A stretch of 64,000 nucleotides of DNA from the NCBI GenBank assembly GCA_022828595.1, contig JAKGHH010000001.1, forward strand, positions 207,409,813-207,473,812, written 5' to 3'. Every line of letters starts with the position of its first letter. The first letter of the stretch is position 1. A program made the translations under genes and the position numbers. Shown one piece after another: positions 32,177 to 43,000 of the stretch. This stretch comes from Nelumbo lutea. Taxonomy: Eukaryota; Streptophyta; Magnoliopsida; Proteales; Nelumbonaceae. The notes under the pieces were generated by a model. That model was not told the DNA's origin. It saw only the letters and a list, made by a program, of their open reading frames with translations, and ran no database searches.

Positions 32177-32431
32177 ATAGTTTTCAAGGCGCCAATGTTC
32201 GTGTTGATTAAACCCTAACAAATAAGAAAATAATAAAAAGAAATTAGTTTATAAACACAAAAAATGAATATTTTTGTAATTGTTTAATAATGTCTATTTT
32301 ATAATTATAATCTCAAAAAAAAAGTAACAATTTAAAAGTATTTTATAAGACACAATACAAAACTGCTAGGCGACTGGGCAAGGCGAGCCTCCAAGGGCGC
32401 CTTGTTGCCTAGGCGTCGCCTTGACAACTAT
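32177..32431. mobile_element. MITE family B, copy 1 (255 bp, 15-bp TIRs)
   Basis: Ends ATAGTTTTCAAGGCG and, reverse complemented, ATAGTTGTCAAGGCG, one mismatch in 15. GC-rich ends (GGCGAGCCTCCAAGGGCGCC) surround an AT-rich core. A second copy lies inverted at 35751-35990. No clear target duplication is seen, so the superfamily is left open. Confidence 0.78.
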
Positions 32432-32739
32432 GACAAGATGATCCAAAAAAGATACATGATGAAAGGTTCAAATTATCAATATGATATGCCCTGTATCAGG
32501 CTATTGTATTTTTTCTTTAGGGGTCTGATACACCTGTTTACATGTGTTTTTGAGAACCCTGTTTTATTGAATAATATTTATAAAATTGAAAATTGAAAAA
32601 AAACTAAAAAAATAAAAGGTGCATGGTTTAAAGTACCAATACACCTTTGCCGATACACAAAGGTGTATCAATACTTTGAACTTTTATAGGATGAACCAAA
32701 AAATATATATTGTCAAAGTTCCATCCTCAAATAGTATAG

Positions 32740-35030
32740 TGATGGCTAGTTGGCTAGAGTTTTTGCTATATAGAATAAAACCTTTTTGACACCTCTCCTG
32801 TTTAAATCATTGGCCAATGTGTCTTGGACCCTAGAAGTTTAGCTTAAAGTTGAAGGAGGGAGAGATGGTTTGCAAATTGTAGGTCAAATACTTATTGCCA
32901 ATGAATGTGTTGATCAAATGCTTATTGCCAATGAATGTGTTGATCAAATACTTCATTTATAGAAGGAAGACAAATTGTAGATCAAATACTTATTGCCAAT
33001 GAATGTGTTGAGGTGAAGAGGAGGAGAAAGGAAAAGGGTTGGTTTGCAAATTGGATCTTGAAAAGGCATATGACATGGTGGACTGGGATTTTTTACTAGA
33101 GGTTCTCAAGCGGAGAGGGTTTGAGGAGAGATGGTGCAATTGGGTAAAGGGATGCATTTCTTCATGTCATTTCTCAATATTGGTGAATGGTGTAGCTAGG
33201 GGTTTCTTTCCTGCAAAGAGGGGTATTAAGCAAGGAGATCCATTGTCCCCATTCCTCTTTACCCTAGTAGCTGATGTGTTGAGTGCCATGATTTCGAGGG
33301 CTGATGCTAACAATTTGATAAGAGCTTGGAGGATTGGTAGGGAGGAGGTGGTGGTCACACGCTTACAATTTGCAAATGGCATCATCTTGTTTTGTGACGG
33401 GGAGGAAGGGGAATTATGAAACTTAAAGAGTCTAGTGCTTCAATTTGAAAGGAAGTCAAATCTTAAAGTGAACTGGGGAAAAAGTTGTGTGGCATGGCTC
33501 AATTTAGGGGGAGAGGAGGTGGATTCCCTAGCTAGGATTTTGGGGTGTGAAGTGGGGGGATGGCCTTTACAATATTTGGGGCTACCACTGGGAGGGAGGA
33601 ACCCAATGGTTGATAGTTTTTGGTACCTGTAATTGAAAGATTCTCCAAGAGGTTAGCAAATTGGAAGAGGAATTACATCTCTTTAGGGGGTAGGATAACC
33701 TTAATCAAGTCAACCTTAGCCAACCTGCCAGTTTATTTCCTGTCTACCTTTAGAGTATCAATGAAAGTAGCTAACCAGAGAAGATAATGAGGGATTTCTT
33801 GTGGGAACCAGGGGATACTAAGAAGGATCACGTAGTGAAGTGGGAGGTGGTTTCTAGGAGTAGGGATGATGGAGGCCCTTGGGTTAGGAAATATAAGATT
33901 AAGAAACACGGCTTTGTTGGGGAAATGGATTTGGAGACTACCGATGGAACATGACAGACTTTGGTTTAGAGTGATTATTAGTATTCATGGATTGGCAGAT
34001 AACGGTTGGGATGCATGACTCGACCCTGGGGCTTCTCAATGTTCTCCTTGGAAAGCTATTTAAGGTATTTTGCCTCTTATGCTTCCTTATTTCAAATATG
34101 ATGTCTGTGTTGGAAATAAAGTCTTGTTTTGGGAAGATGTTTGGGTTGGTAAAAACTCCCTTAGAGATAAATTTCCTTCTATTTACTCCTTGTCTGAAAA
34201 CAAAAGAAAAGTGATCTCTTCATTGTTTGTTGATAACTACTGGGATTTGGGCTTGAGAAGAGGTCTAAGGGATTCTGAAATGGGGATGGTTGATGATTTG
34301 ATCACTCAGTTAGGGGAAGTCTTTCTTGATCAATCCTGTCGAGATAACAAAATTTGGAAACCTTCCCCTTTTGGTTTTTTCAGTTGCTCTTCTTTCTATA
34401 ACATTTTGCTTTAGACCTCTAACCTTGTAGGGAACTTTCCTTCAAAGGAGGTTGGGGTAGCCCTGTACCCCTAAAATTTAGGCCTTCTGTTGGGAAGTGG
34501 TACTCCAAAAAATCAACACCTTGGATTTATTGCAGAAAAAGAGGCCAAATATGTGCCTCTCCCCCCATGTTTGTTGCCTTTGTTTGGGTTCTGGTGAGAC
34601 AATTTCACATTTACTAATCTCATGTCCCTTTGTGTTCTTTATTTGGTCTTGGTTCTCTTCTCTCTTTGGCTGCAGGTGGACTCCCTCCTCGAGCGTGGTG
34701 AACCTCTTTGATCCAGCTTTTTACAGGCAACCAATGATTTGTGAAAGGATTATGTGGAAAGACACTAGAACTGCTGTATTGTGGTCAGTATGGGAGGAAA
34801 GAAACAATAGGATCTTCAAAGGCAGTTGTAGATCCAAGGAAGAGGTTGTGGAAGGAATAACTACTAAGGTTATCCATCAGTTGAAATCCTGTGATCTTTT
34901 TAAAGATTTCTCAGTTGAAGACATTTATAGAAGTTGGGGTATTGTGGCATCTATTACTACCAGAGCTATGATCTAGGAAGTTTGGTCCCCACCAGCACAA
35001 CAAATGGTGAAATTGAACTTTGATGGAAGC
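32740..35030 (+). mobile_element. LINE fragment A (RT, zf-RVT, start of RNase H-like)
   Basis: Broken ORF2 of an RNase H-bearing plant LINE. Motifs in order: QI-LIANECVDQ (tandemly multiplied, see separate entry), VCKLDLEKAYDMVDWDF (RT motif with catalytic Asp), RGIKQGDPLSPFLFTLVADV and LQFANGIILF. In the last one the FADD catalytic pair has become FANG. Then follow LKVNWGKSC, LQYLGLPLGG, a broken thumb, the zf-RVT segment MCLSPHVCCLCLGSGETISH and WSVWEERNNRIF. VKLNFDGS opens the RNase H-like domain and is followed by a stop. No active enzyme is possible. Confidence 0.88.
32883..33010 (+). repeat. 30-bp tandem repeat inside LINE A
   Basis: Units of GTCAAATACTTATTGCCAAT plus GAATGTGTTG at 32883-32912, 32913-32942 and 32981-33010. 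Between the last two is a partial unit with a 38-bp insert that repeats CAAATTGTAG. Each 30-bp unit encodes about ten residues (LIANECVD-Q) of a conserved RT segment. Confidence 0.92.
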
Positions 35031-35099
35031 TAATCTTCTTGGTGACTATGTTCTGGGACCAAAACTCACCTGATGTTAGGGTCTGGACCCCCTCTTCTA

Positions 35100-35750
35100 A
35101 TGGATTGTTCTCTCATGCTTCTTTTTTAACCTCTTAGTTAACTCCACCTCTTTGGGGGTGGCCTTCCCAGTGAAAGAATCAAAGAAATTTGGTGTAAACC
35201 CATTCCACCTAAAATTCAAACTCTGTACTAGGAAGTATTTCTTGGTAAGGTTAGCACCTATGATATGCTACAGAAAAGGAGACCCAATTCTTGCCTATCT
35301 CCTTATATGTGTGTCCTTTGTAAGGCTTGTGGAGAATTTATTTCTCATTTAATCTTCTGTCCTCTAGTGTTTTGTGTTTGGGAATATTTTTGTTATCTAT
35401 TTGGTTGCATATGGCCCCACAAGAAGTGGTAAGTTTATTCAACACCAATTTCCTAAGGTTCAAGGAAAAAAGAGGGAAGATCATGTGGAGGACAGTAAGG
35501 GTTGCCGTGGTGTGGACAATATGGGAAGGAAGAAATAATATAATCTTCAATGAAAAGAGCAGATCAAAGGATTAGTTGTTGGAAGCTATCCTAATCAGAG
35601 CTGCACACAGGGTAAAAACTTTGGAGACTTTCAGAATCTTTTCAATCAGCAATATTATGAGATCTTGGCGATGTTATTGATAAAAAAAAATATTATGAGA
35701 TCTTGGCCTGAAGTTGCACAAATTGGAAGCCACCCTGAAGAGTTAAGACC
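35100..35750 (+). mobile_element. LINE fragment B (zf-RVT region)
   Basis: IWCKPIPPKIQTLYWEVFLG (the first residues cross a frame change), YDMLQKRRPNSCLSPYMCVL, CGEFISHLIFCPLVFCVWEY and VVWTIWEGRNNIIFNEKSRS show the zinc-binding zf-RVT domain and its tail. This repeats the domain already seen at 34500-34830, so it is a separate LINE copy. Its end carries a 19-bp minimal LINE-tail insertion (35670-35688). Confidence 0.82.
35670..35688 (+). mobile_element. Minimal LINE-tail insertion (19 bp)
   Basis: GATGTTATTGATAAAAAAA is flanked by a 19-bp direct duplication AATATTATGAGATCTTGGC (35651-35669 and 35689-35707). The insert matches the last bases of the LINE 3' ends in this window (TTATTGATAAAAAAA at 38494-38508). 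It is best read as a LINE insertion truncated to its last 12 bases plus poly(A). Confidence 0.82.
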
Positions 35751-35990
35751 ATAGTTGTCAAGGTGGCACCTAGGCGACAAGGCGCCCTTTGAGGCTCGCC
35801 TTGCCTAATTGCCAAGCAGTTTTCTACTTCTTACTATAAAATACTCTTTTATTCATTGTTTTTTGAGATTATAATTATAAAATGGACATTATTAAACTAA
35901 AATAATCATTTTGTGTGCTTATATACTAATTTCTTTTTATTATTTTCTTATGTATTAGGGTTTAATCAACACAAACATTGCTAAATGCTG
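35751..35990. mobile_element. MITE family B, copy 2 (inverted relative to copy 1)
   Basis: ATAGTTGTCAAGGTGGCACC start, then the same GC-rich and AT-rich blocks as the reverse complement of 32177-32431. It runs to TTAATCAACACAAACATTG, after which similarity stops, so the right end is lost or replaced. Confidence 0.78.
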
Positions 35991-36059
35991 TATTGAACCC
36001 TCAAAGACTTAAAAACCTGAACCAATAAGTAAGAACTTAAAATTTTATATAATCAACAC

Positions 36060-36130
36060 ATTTTCCTCTTCTATATATTCTTCTTCTACTTCTTCTTCTT
36101 ATTCTTCTTCTACTACTACTACTACTACTG
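36060..36130. repeat. (TTC)n / (TAC)n microsatellite
   Basis: Pyrimidine-rich TTC/TTCTTA units followed by eight or so CTA/TAC units just upstream of LINE fragment C. Confidence 0.8.
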
Positions 36131-36826
36131 CCTTGCTTTGGATTGTTTGGGAGAAAAGAAATACCAGGATCTTTGATGAGAAGGAAAGGGATGAGGTTAG
36201 TGTTTGGGAATTTTTAATTAATAGAGCCATCAACTGGGTGAAGGCTTTCGACCCTTTTTGTACTTTGTCCTTTGATGATTCATGGAGAAACTAGGAGTTG
36301 GTTGCCAAAAGCTCTAGTGTGAGAATTATGGAATGGAAACCTCTTGAAGGCGTCATCAAGCTCAATTTTGATGGTAGTGGTTTTGGCAATCCAGGGCAGT
36401 GTCTAGAAATGCAGTGGGTCTAATTGTTGCTTTATATTCTGTTCCTATTGGAGTTGGGGATTCAGTTAATGCAGAAGTCCAAGAACTGAATTGTGAATAG
36501 CTGTTAATTGAAGGTGACTCCAAATTGGTAATTGGATGGTTGAAAGAACTGGAAACAGTAGCATGGTCTTATAGGGGGGCTTTGAGAAGATTCAAATAGC
36601 TAATCACAAATATGACAGTCAGTTTTCATTGGGAAAGGAGACAGGCAAATGGATTAGTAGTTTCTCTAGCCAAACGAGGGGTGCATAGGAATCAGCTTTG
36701 TTGGGCTAAATTGCAACTCTTTGTGTTGATCTGAGGCTGTATCTTGTGCCTCTTTGTGGGTAGCTTTCTTATGATTTATGATTTCTTATTATTAATAAAA
36801 CCGTTCATTACTTATCATAAAAAAAG
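36131..36826 (+). mobile_element. LINE fragment C (3' end, RNase H-like)
   Basis: WIVWEKRNTRIFDEKERDEV, WKPLEGVIKLNFDGSGFGNP, SVNAEVQELN and LLIEGDSKLVIGWLKELETV, with stops. It ends RGVHRNQLCWAKLQL and a 3' UTR AATAAAACCGTTCATTACTT with ATCATAAAAAAAG. It is 5'-truncated just before the WEKRN motif. Confidence 0.85.
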
Positions 36827-36827
36827 T

Positions 36828-37345
36828 TGGCCTTGTGGAAAAGAAACTATATCTCACTTGGGGGAAGGATAACTTTGACTAAATCCATAATGGCCAACTT
36901 ACCCACCTATTTCCTCTCCACTTTTCACATACCAGTTAAGGTGGCAAAGAAGTTAGAAAAATACATGAGAGACTTTTTATGAGAATTGGGGGATAAAAAG
37001 AAAGATCACCTAGTAAAATAGGAAGTGGTGTGTAGGGCAAAGGAGTGGTGAGGTTTGGAAATAGGAAATCTGCTACTTAGAAATACTGCCTTGCTTGATA
37101 AATGGTCGTGGTGCTTGCCTCTAGAAAACTAAAGGCTCTAGAATAAGGTCATATGAGTACTCATGGTGCTTTAGACAATGAATGGGATGCTAAAGTGGCT
37201 CCTAATTTTACATCTTCCCTTTCAATTCAAGGCTTAGTGACATCTATTTATTAATTTCTCCACTAGATTCCTTTGAAGAGAGTTTAGAGATGTGCATTTG
37301 AGAAAAAAAGTGATTCATCAGTTGCCAACATACAAGAGTTAATGA
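36828..37345 (+). mobile_element. LINE fragment D (RT thumb region), target of LINE E
   Basis: WKRNYISLGGRITLTKSIMA and TYFLSTFHIPVKVAKKLEKY match the post-RT segment also present in LINE A near 33660-33780. Frames are broken. LINE E interrupts it after AACATACAAGAG; flanking sequence resumes at 38509. The stretch 37206-37259 recurs with few changes at 38612-38665. Confidence 0.75.
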
Positions 37346-38508
37346 TAATATATGTGCCTTTTGGAATTGGAGGGGTTATCAGGGATGAGGAATATATATA
37401 TATATAAGAAATTGGGTCTTGAAAGGCTAATTATTGAAGGTGATTCCAAAACAGTTGTGTACTGGTTAAAGAAGGGGGAAGGACTTTCTTGGCACCTAAG
37501 GAATGACCTCATGAGGTTCAAATGGCTCTCTAGGGACTAGGGCTGCAAGTCGGGCTGGGTTAGGTTGGGTTGAGGTCAACCCTAATACAACTCGACCTTC
37601 AACCCGACCTACCCAGCCCTAACCCTAACTAAATTCCTTCAACCCTAACCCAACCCAAAGTCAACTTCGGGCGGGTTGGGCTGGGCCTAACCCAACCTTC
37701 TTCCCATCCCTTAAAATCTCGTAGAACTTAATCTTAGATCTTAACTCAACTTTCATTACATATAGTAATCCTATGTTTTATTAGTATTTGTTTATTTATG
37801 TTTTTATTGGTTCTTCAAGCACAAAATTCAGATAAAAAAGTGTTTGAAATAACTATAGTTTGTTATGATGACTTATAATAGACCTTTTATGGGCAGCAAG
37901 CTATGGGTGGCAAACAACAGAGATGGGATAAAGAATAAAATATTAAAAAACATAAAATATTATTATCAAGGTTTTAGTATTTCCAATTGGGTTTAAGTGA
38001 AGTGATTATCTTAAATGAAATAAATGATAGTATGTGGTGGTGGCTATACAAGTATACAACTATCATGCATCTAAACAAATCAATGTATTATATATATATA
38101 TGACATATGTTTGTATATGATATGTACTATAGAGTCGGGGTGCTTGAGGGGTCAACCCTAACCCAACCCGAAGTAAAGTTGGGTTTATAACTTTCAACCC
38201 TAACCCTAACCTGAGCATCAACCTGATCCAACCCAACTCGACTTTTTCGGGTTGGGTTTGGGCTAACCCGGCCCAAGTTGCAGCCTTACTAGGGACATGT
38301 CTATTCAAGTTAACTGGGTTAGAAGATCTGCCAACAGTTTGGCGGATGGTTTAGCTAAACAAGGGGTACAAAGACAGTCTATGTTTTGGGCTCAGTTGTA
38401 ATATTTGGGGAGTTTTGACATTTGGTAACTATTTGTATCCTTCACAACTTCTTGTTGTGTTACCTTAATTTGCTTAATGAAATCTTTTTTCTGAGTTATT
38501 GATAAAAA
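37346..38508 (+). mobile_element. LINE fragment E (RNase H-like end) with TSD, carrying a hAT MITE
   Basis: Reads FGIGGVIRDE, KLGLERLIIEGDSKTVVYWL and LMRFKWLSRD. It is then interrupted by a MITE (37538-38288) and resumes MSIQVNWVRRSANSLADGLA, KQGVQRQSMFWAQL and a stop, a 3' UTR CTTAATGAAATC and TTATTGATAAAAAAA. Flanking duplication AACATACAAGAG plus YYAATGA at 37327-37345 and 38509-38527, two differences in 19. Only the MITE and a short start lesion interrupt the frame, so this is the best-preserved LINE end here. Confidence 0.87.
37538..38288. mobile_element. hAT-type MITE (751 bp), perfect 8-bp TSD, inside LINE E
   Basis: Ends TAGGGCTGCAAGTCGGGCTG and, reverse complemented, TAAGGCTGCAACTTGGGCCG. 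CTAGGGAC flanks both sides (37530-37537 and 38289-38296). Subterminal GGTTGGGTT arrays occur in both orientations. Removing the element and one duplication copy brings the two LINE halves together in one frame. Confidence 0.92.
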
Positions 38509-38670
38509 AACATACAAGAGCCAATGAGAAATAAGTTCACTTTTTTAGTGCTGCAAAGAACGCTACTTTACCTTCAAACATTTGATTATTTCTGAACATG
38601 CATTATCAGCTTTTACATCTTCCCTTTCAATCCAAGGTTTACTGGCATCCATTTACTAATTTCTATGTTC

Positions 38671-38943
38671 TAGCATATCCATAACATCACCAATTCCAAA
38701 TCAAACAAACCGAGGGAAAAAAAATCTAAAATTCTTCTGGTGTTTTGACGGTGTGGCAGTAAGTCCATGTCTTTCAAGCACATGGTACATGCTTGGGGAA
38801 GATGATCTAGCATATCCATAAATCACCAATTCCAAATCAAACAAACCGAGGGAAAAACAATCTAAAATTCTTCTGGTGTTTTGACGGTGTGGCAGTAAGT
38901 CCATGTCTTTCAAGCACATGGTACATGCTTGGGGAAGATGAGC
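38671..38943. repeat. 137-bp tandem duplication
   Basis: Unit from TAGCATATCCATAA to GGGGAAGATGA repeated twice (38671-38807 and 38808-38943) with a 3-bp indel and one or two substitutions. The high identity implies a recent event. Confidence 0.95.
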
Positions 38944-39049
38944 AGAGCTCTAGGTTGCTTCTCTCTTTTTGAGCAAATGAACATGAGTGTTTTTCCTGTG
39001 TTTTGCTGGTCCCAAACAGAGAAGAATATTCTGTGAGGAGCAAAGGGGA

Positions 39050-39767
39050 TGTGTTATCAACATGTTGACTAGTCAGTTGAGGATTTGATTGACTGCATAA
39101 CTAACTAGTTGATCAATACTCATGATGCGGTCACCTAGGACAACTAGTCATTGACTAGGTTGACTAGTTATTGGTGATTTTCCAACCTAGTCAACCACAA
39201 AGGCATTTTAAAGTTTTTATTTGTTTATTTGTGTATCTAATCGTTTGAAATGATATGAAATATGTTTGCACTTTGCTATATTCATGCTGTTGCTTTAAAT
39301 ATTTGTGATGGAATATGATTAAATGATGGTATATAAAATATAAAAAAAATCATAATCATAAAATAAAAATAGTCAGTGGAGGAGTTCTTTTAAGTTTTCT
39401 TCCAGTCAGTGGTACCACAAACATAGGGCACATCTTATGGTCAAGGTTGCACTTTTCTTTTGAAAACAAAGGCTGTGATCCCCTATTCTAGCCTATTCAA
39501 CTTAGCTTTTTCTTTATTTGCAAAATGAAGACTATAAACTAAATGTTCAATATCATTCTTTTCTTGTATAGTTGTAGTTTATATTAAGTTATTTCTCAGA
39601 TTGCATCAATATCTTTTTTTTTTTGATAATTCATCAATATCTTAAATTTTAGAACATATCTTTTTCTTGTTGACTAGTCAGCACCTAGGCACTAATTCTA
39701 ACTATTGATCGCATTGATTAGAGAGACCAAAACAACTAGTCATCGTTTTACCACATTGATAACACTG
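39050..39767. mobile_element. Possible MITE with short inverted ends
   Basis: Left GTGTTATCAACATGTTGACT and right end (reverse complement) GTGTTATCAATGTGG. ACTAGT motifs occur repeatedly in both arms. Flanks (GCAAAGGGGAT and TGCAAGGGGTT) are similar but not in register, so the boundary is unsure. Confidence 0.4.
39616..39631 (-). mobile_element. Minimal LINE-tail insertion (16 bp)
   Basis: TTTTTTTTTGATAATT lies between two copies of CATCAATATCTT (39604-39615 and 39632-39643). On the minus strand it is AATTATC plus poly(A), again the very end of the local LINE family. Confidence 0.75.
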
Positions 39768-40098
39768 CAAGGGGTTGTAAAATCCTTGAAACTGTAAATA
39801 CCTGGGAAGCTGGGGTAGAAACAGTAGCTTCAGAAAATGGATAACTCAGATTTACATCATAAAACCGTCTTCAATGCCCTTTGCTTTTTCTTTCTTCATG
39901 GGTATGCTAAATGCAAAATTTGGACAAAGATAAGTGCAAAATGGTAACTGTAGTAGTGTTTCATGTATTACTTAACTTTTTAAAATTTTCTTTTAAGACC
40001 TCAATCATAATTGTAAAAGTATGCTAGCTAAAATAGTAACTATATAATTATTAATTATTAATTATTGAAGTGTGATTAACCATTTCCTTTATCTCTAG

Positions 40099-43000
40099 GG
40101 CTCATCTACCATGGCTGATACACAATCAGTTGCCACACTCATAGACTGTGCAACCTCAAAGATACAACAGCTTCAACAAGCTTTTGCTGAGCTTGAAAGC
40201 CACCGTGCTATAACCTTGAACCTGAAATGGAAAGAACTTGAAGAACACTTTCATGGGCTTGAAAGGTCCTTGAAACAACGGTTCAATGAATTGGAGGAGC
40301 AGGAGAAGAAATATGAGACCAAGGTATCAGAGGCTAGAGAGATTCTGGAGAAGCGTGAAGCTGCAGTTGTGGCCAAGGAACATGCCTCATTAGAGAAACT
40401 CCAAGAAAAGAGAGATGCTGCTCTCTCTGCTATAGGAATTGCTGTTGAGAAGTGCAAGAATGAATTGTCTTCAGAACCTGCTGTTTTTAACAATAAGGAA
40501 AGTGGTGGGGCTGAAGAAATTGTGGAAGAGAAACCACCCAATGCCAAAGATAGTTCCATTTCAGAAAATGTGCAAAACCCTTCTATTTATGGAAATATGG
40601 AAGTCAAGCCTCCTTCCCAGTTAACTAAACTCTGTGAAGAAATGGATTCAAAAGGACTCCACAAATTCATCTCAGACAATCGTAAGAACCTAGCTGCCAT
40701 TCGGGAAGAGATTCCTGTTGCACTGAAAGCTGCAACAAACCCAGCGCACTTAGTTTTGGCCTCTCTGGAGGATTTCTATCCCATGGATGTGTCAGCAGTG
40801 GATGCAAAGAGGGATGCAAACCTCTTGGGTCTCCGAAGAACCTGTATCATGTTGATGGAGTGTCTGAGCCAAATGTTAGCAGAAGATCCCAGTGCAGTTT
40901 CTGATGTAATTTCTGAACATGTTAAGGATAAGGCAAAGGTGATTGCCAAAGAGTGGAAGCCAAAGTTGGATGATCTTGATGTTGATGCTAGCAGTGGCAA
41001 CTCCTTGGAGGCTCATGCATTCCTACAACTTCTGGCCACTTTTGGCATTTCATCGGGCTTCAATCAGGAAGAAATAACCAAGCTAATACCAACTGTTTCA
41101 CGTCGTCGCCAAACAGCTGATCTGTGTCGCTCTCTTGGATTGACAGAAAAAATGCCAGGTTCGCCTTCTCTTATATCTGAAACCTTTTTATCCATGTTGG
41201 TGGGTATGCACATTTAATAGATTTTATTTCTTTTTTTGGTATTTTTAATTTTCATCAGTCTCCACATCTTTAGCAGTTTTATATATTCCCCCTATGTTTT
41301 TAGGTTTTGCATTAATCAACCTCTTGCCTCTTCTGTCAAAAGCAACTTGAAACCGTTAGTTTAAATCATCTATAGCTGACTCTTCCTCTAGGAAACAAAA
41401 ATTCTCATTGGTTTGATGGCAGCAGTGTGTGTAATCCTGGTCCCTCACATTTGTAATTGGGGGGGGGGTAACTCTGTAATGGGTTTGATTTTTTCTCACT
41501 TCTTGTTGTATTCTCTTTCCTTTTATTCTCAATAAATTTCTGATTTCTGTGTTTCTGATAAAAATCATGAAATAAGAAATTCGTAAAGGTATAAATTATA
41601 TTTGTTTTAATTTAGAAATCTGCGCCTTCATGTTTTTTCAATTCAAAATCCAAATGTTTCTGTTGCCTCATAATTTGAAATAATTATTTTAGGTTGCCTT
41701 TAATGGTAGGAGCATGGATGCTGCCAATCTGTAAAACATGGGGGGAATATACAGAATTGCCTCAACATGTGGGTGCAGATGCAATGCCCTTTTTTTGTGG
41801 GGGGGGGGAGAATTAAACAAATCCTGTTGTAGCTTTGCTCAAATAATATACTAAACTTCATCAAATTATATATATATATATATGGTTCTGACCCTTTTGG
41901 ATTTGTGAATTGGATACAAAAATCTTAGTCAATTTGTCTCTTTCATGTACACTTTACATTTGGTGTTATCAGTGCTCAATGTTTATCACTGTGTAGGCAA
42001 GGTACCATCCAGCTGGTTGGTAAGGTCTCCTGCTGGTCGTAGCGGAGACTTGGGATCGAATCCCGCCTGTACCTGGGTTGGGGGATGGGCTACCCCGTTG
42101 TGTAGCCCTTCAAAAGATATCAAAAAATTTCATCACTATGTAGTGTGCTCCTTAGTCAATGTTTGAGGTTGTGGGGCTTGAGTTGCATTTTCTTTTAGTT
42201 CATTACTAGTATCTCATTGATTTGTTGCTTTTGCAAGAAGAAACAGAAAAGAAAAGAAAAAGAAAGAAGATGACCAGCCCTTTTCTGCCGCTCAACTTTA
42301 ATCGTTCCATTTACATATTCTCAACCTTCTGTTCCTATATTTTCAGGTGTCATTGAAGTACTCATGAACAACAGTAGGTATATTGATGCTGTTAACTTGG
42401 CTTATGCATTTGACCTTACTGAACAATTTTCACCTGTGCCCTTACTGAAAAACTACTTAAAGGAGGCAAGAAAAGCTTCTTCACCAGTCAAACCTGGAAA
42501 CACATCTCCAACTGCCCAGGTGTGATTTTCGTATTTCAAGATCTTATGATTAATGTTTAATTTTTTCCCTTCTCAAAGTGGTGATAAGGCACATGCATTA
42601 AACGTACTTCTTTACTCATTTAACCTAGCCATCTTTTCTGTGGCAAAACATTAACTTGGTCTGAATGTCTCAACTATCAGTTTATAAATACTTTTTTGAT
42701 CATTAATGAAAAATATATTAAGAGATCAAACAATACAAGGAATACGAAGAGAATAAGCAAGACATCCCAAAACATCTGATCCGATTATTGATCAAATGCA
42801 ATTTCTAACATCCAAATCCGAGTTAATCAGATTTAAAGTTGAGTCAGGTATCGGGCTTTCAAAGTCCATTGACAACCCTAATGGGGTTTGCTATGAGCCA
42901 AGTCAACCTCTAGAACATGGTTGCCATGGTAGAACACAAGTTTCTTTCCTGGACTGCATTTGAAGCTAGCATGGGTTGCTCACAAGGATTTGGAAGTTTA

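Larger units (their letters stand above)
28623..40098 (+). other. Possible 11.5-kb 5'-UTR intron of FRL3
   Basis: Donor GTAAGTG at 28623, acceptor CTCTAG at 40098. The interval holds one SINE, at least seven LINE fragments, several MITEs, tandem duplications and two minimal LINE-tail insertions, all listed separately. Apart from those, 28630-29555, 30310-31525 and 32440-32735 show ordinary AT-rich intron-like sequence with no gene. Confidence 0.42.

Noticed and set aside
41997..42131. Possible tRNA gene (A and B boxes present)
   Set aside because: It has no cloverleaf-compatible acceptor stem, carries a non-tRNA body and A-rich tail and is flanked by a target duplication, so it is a SINE.
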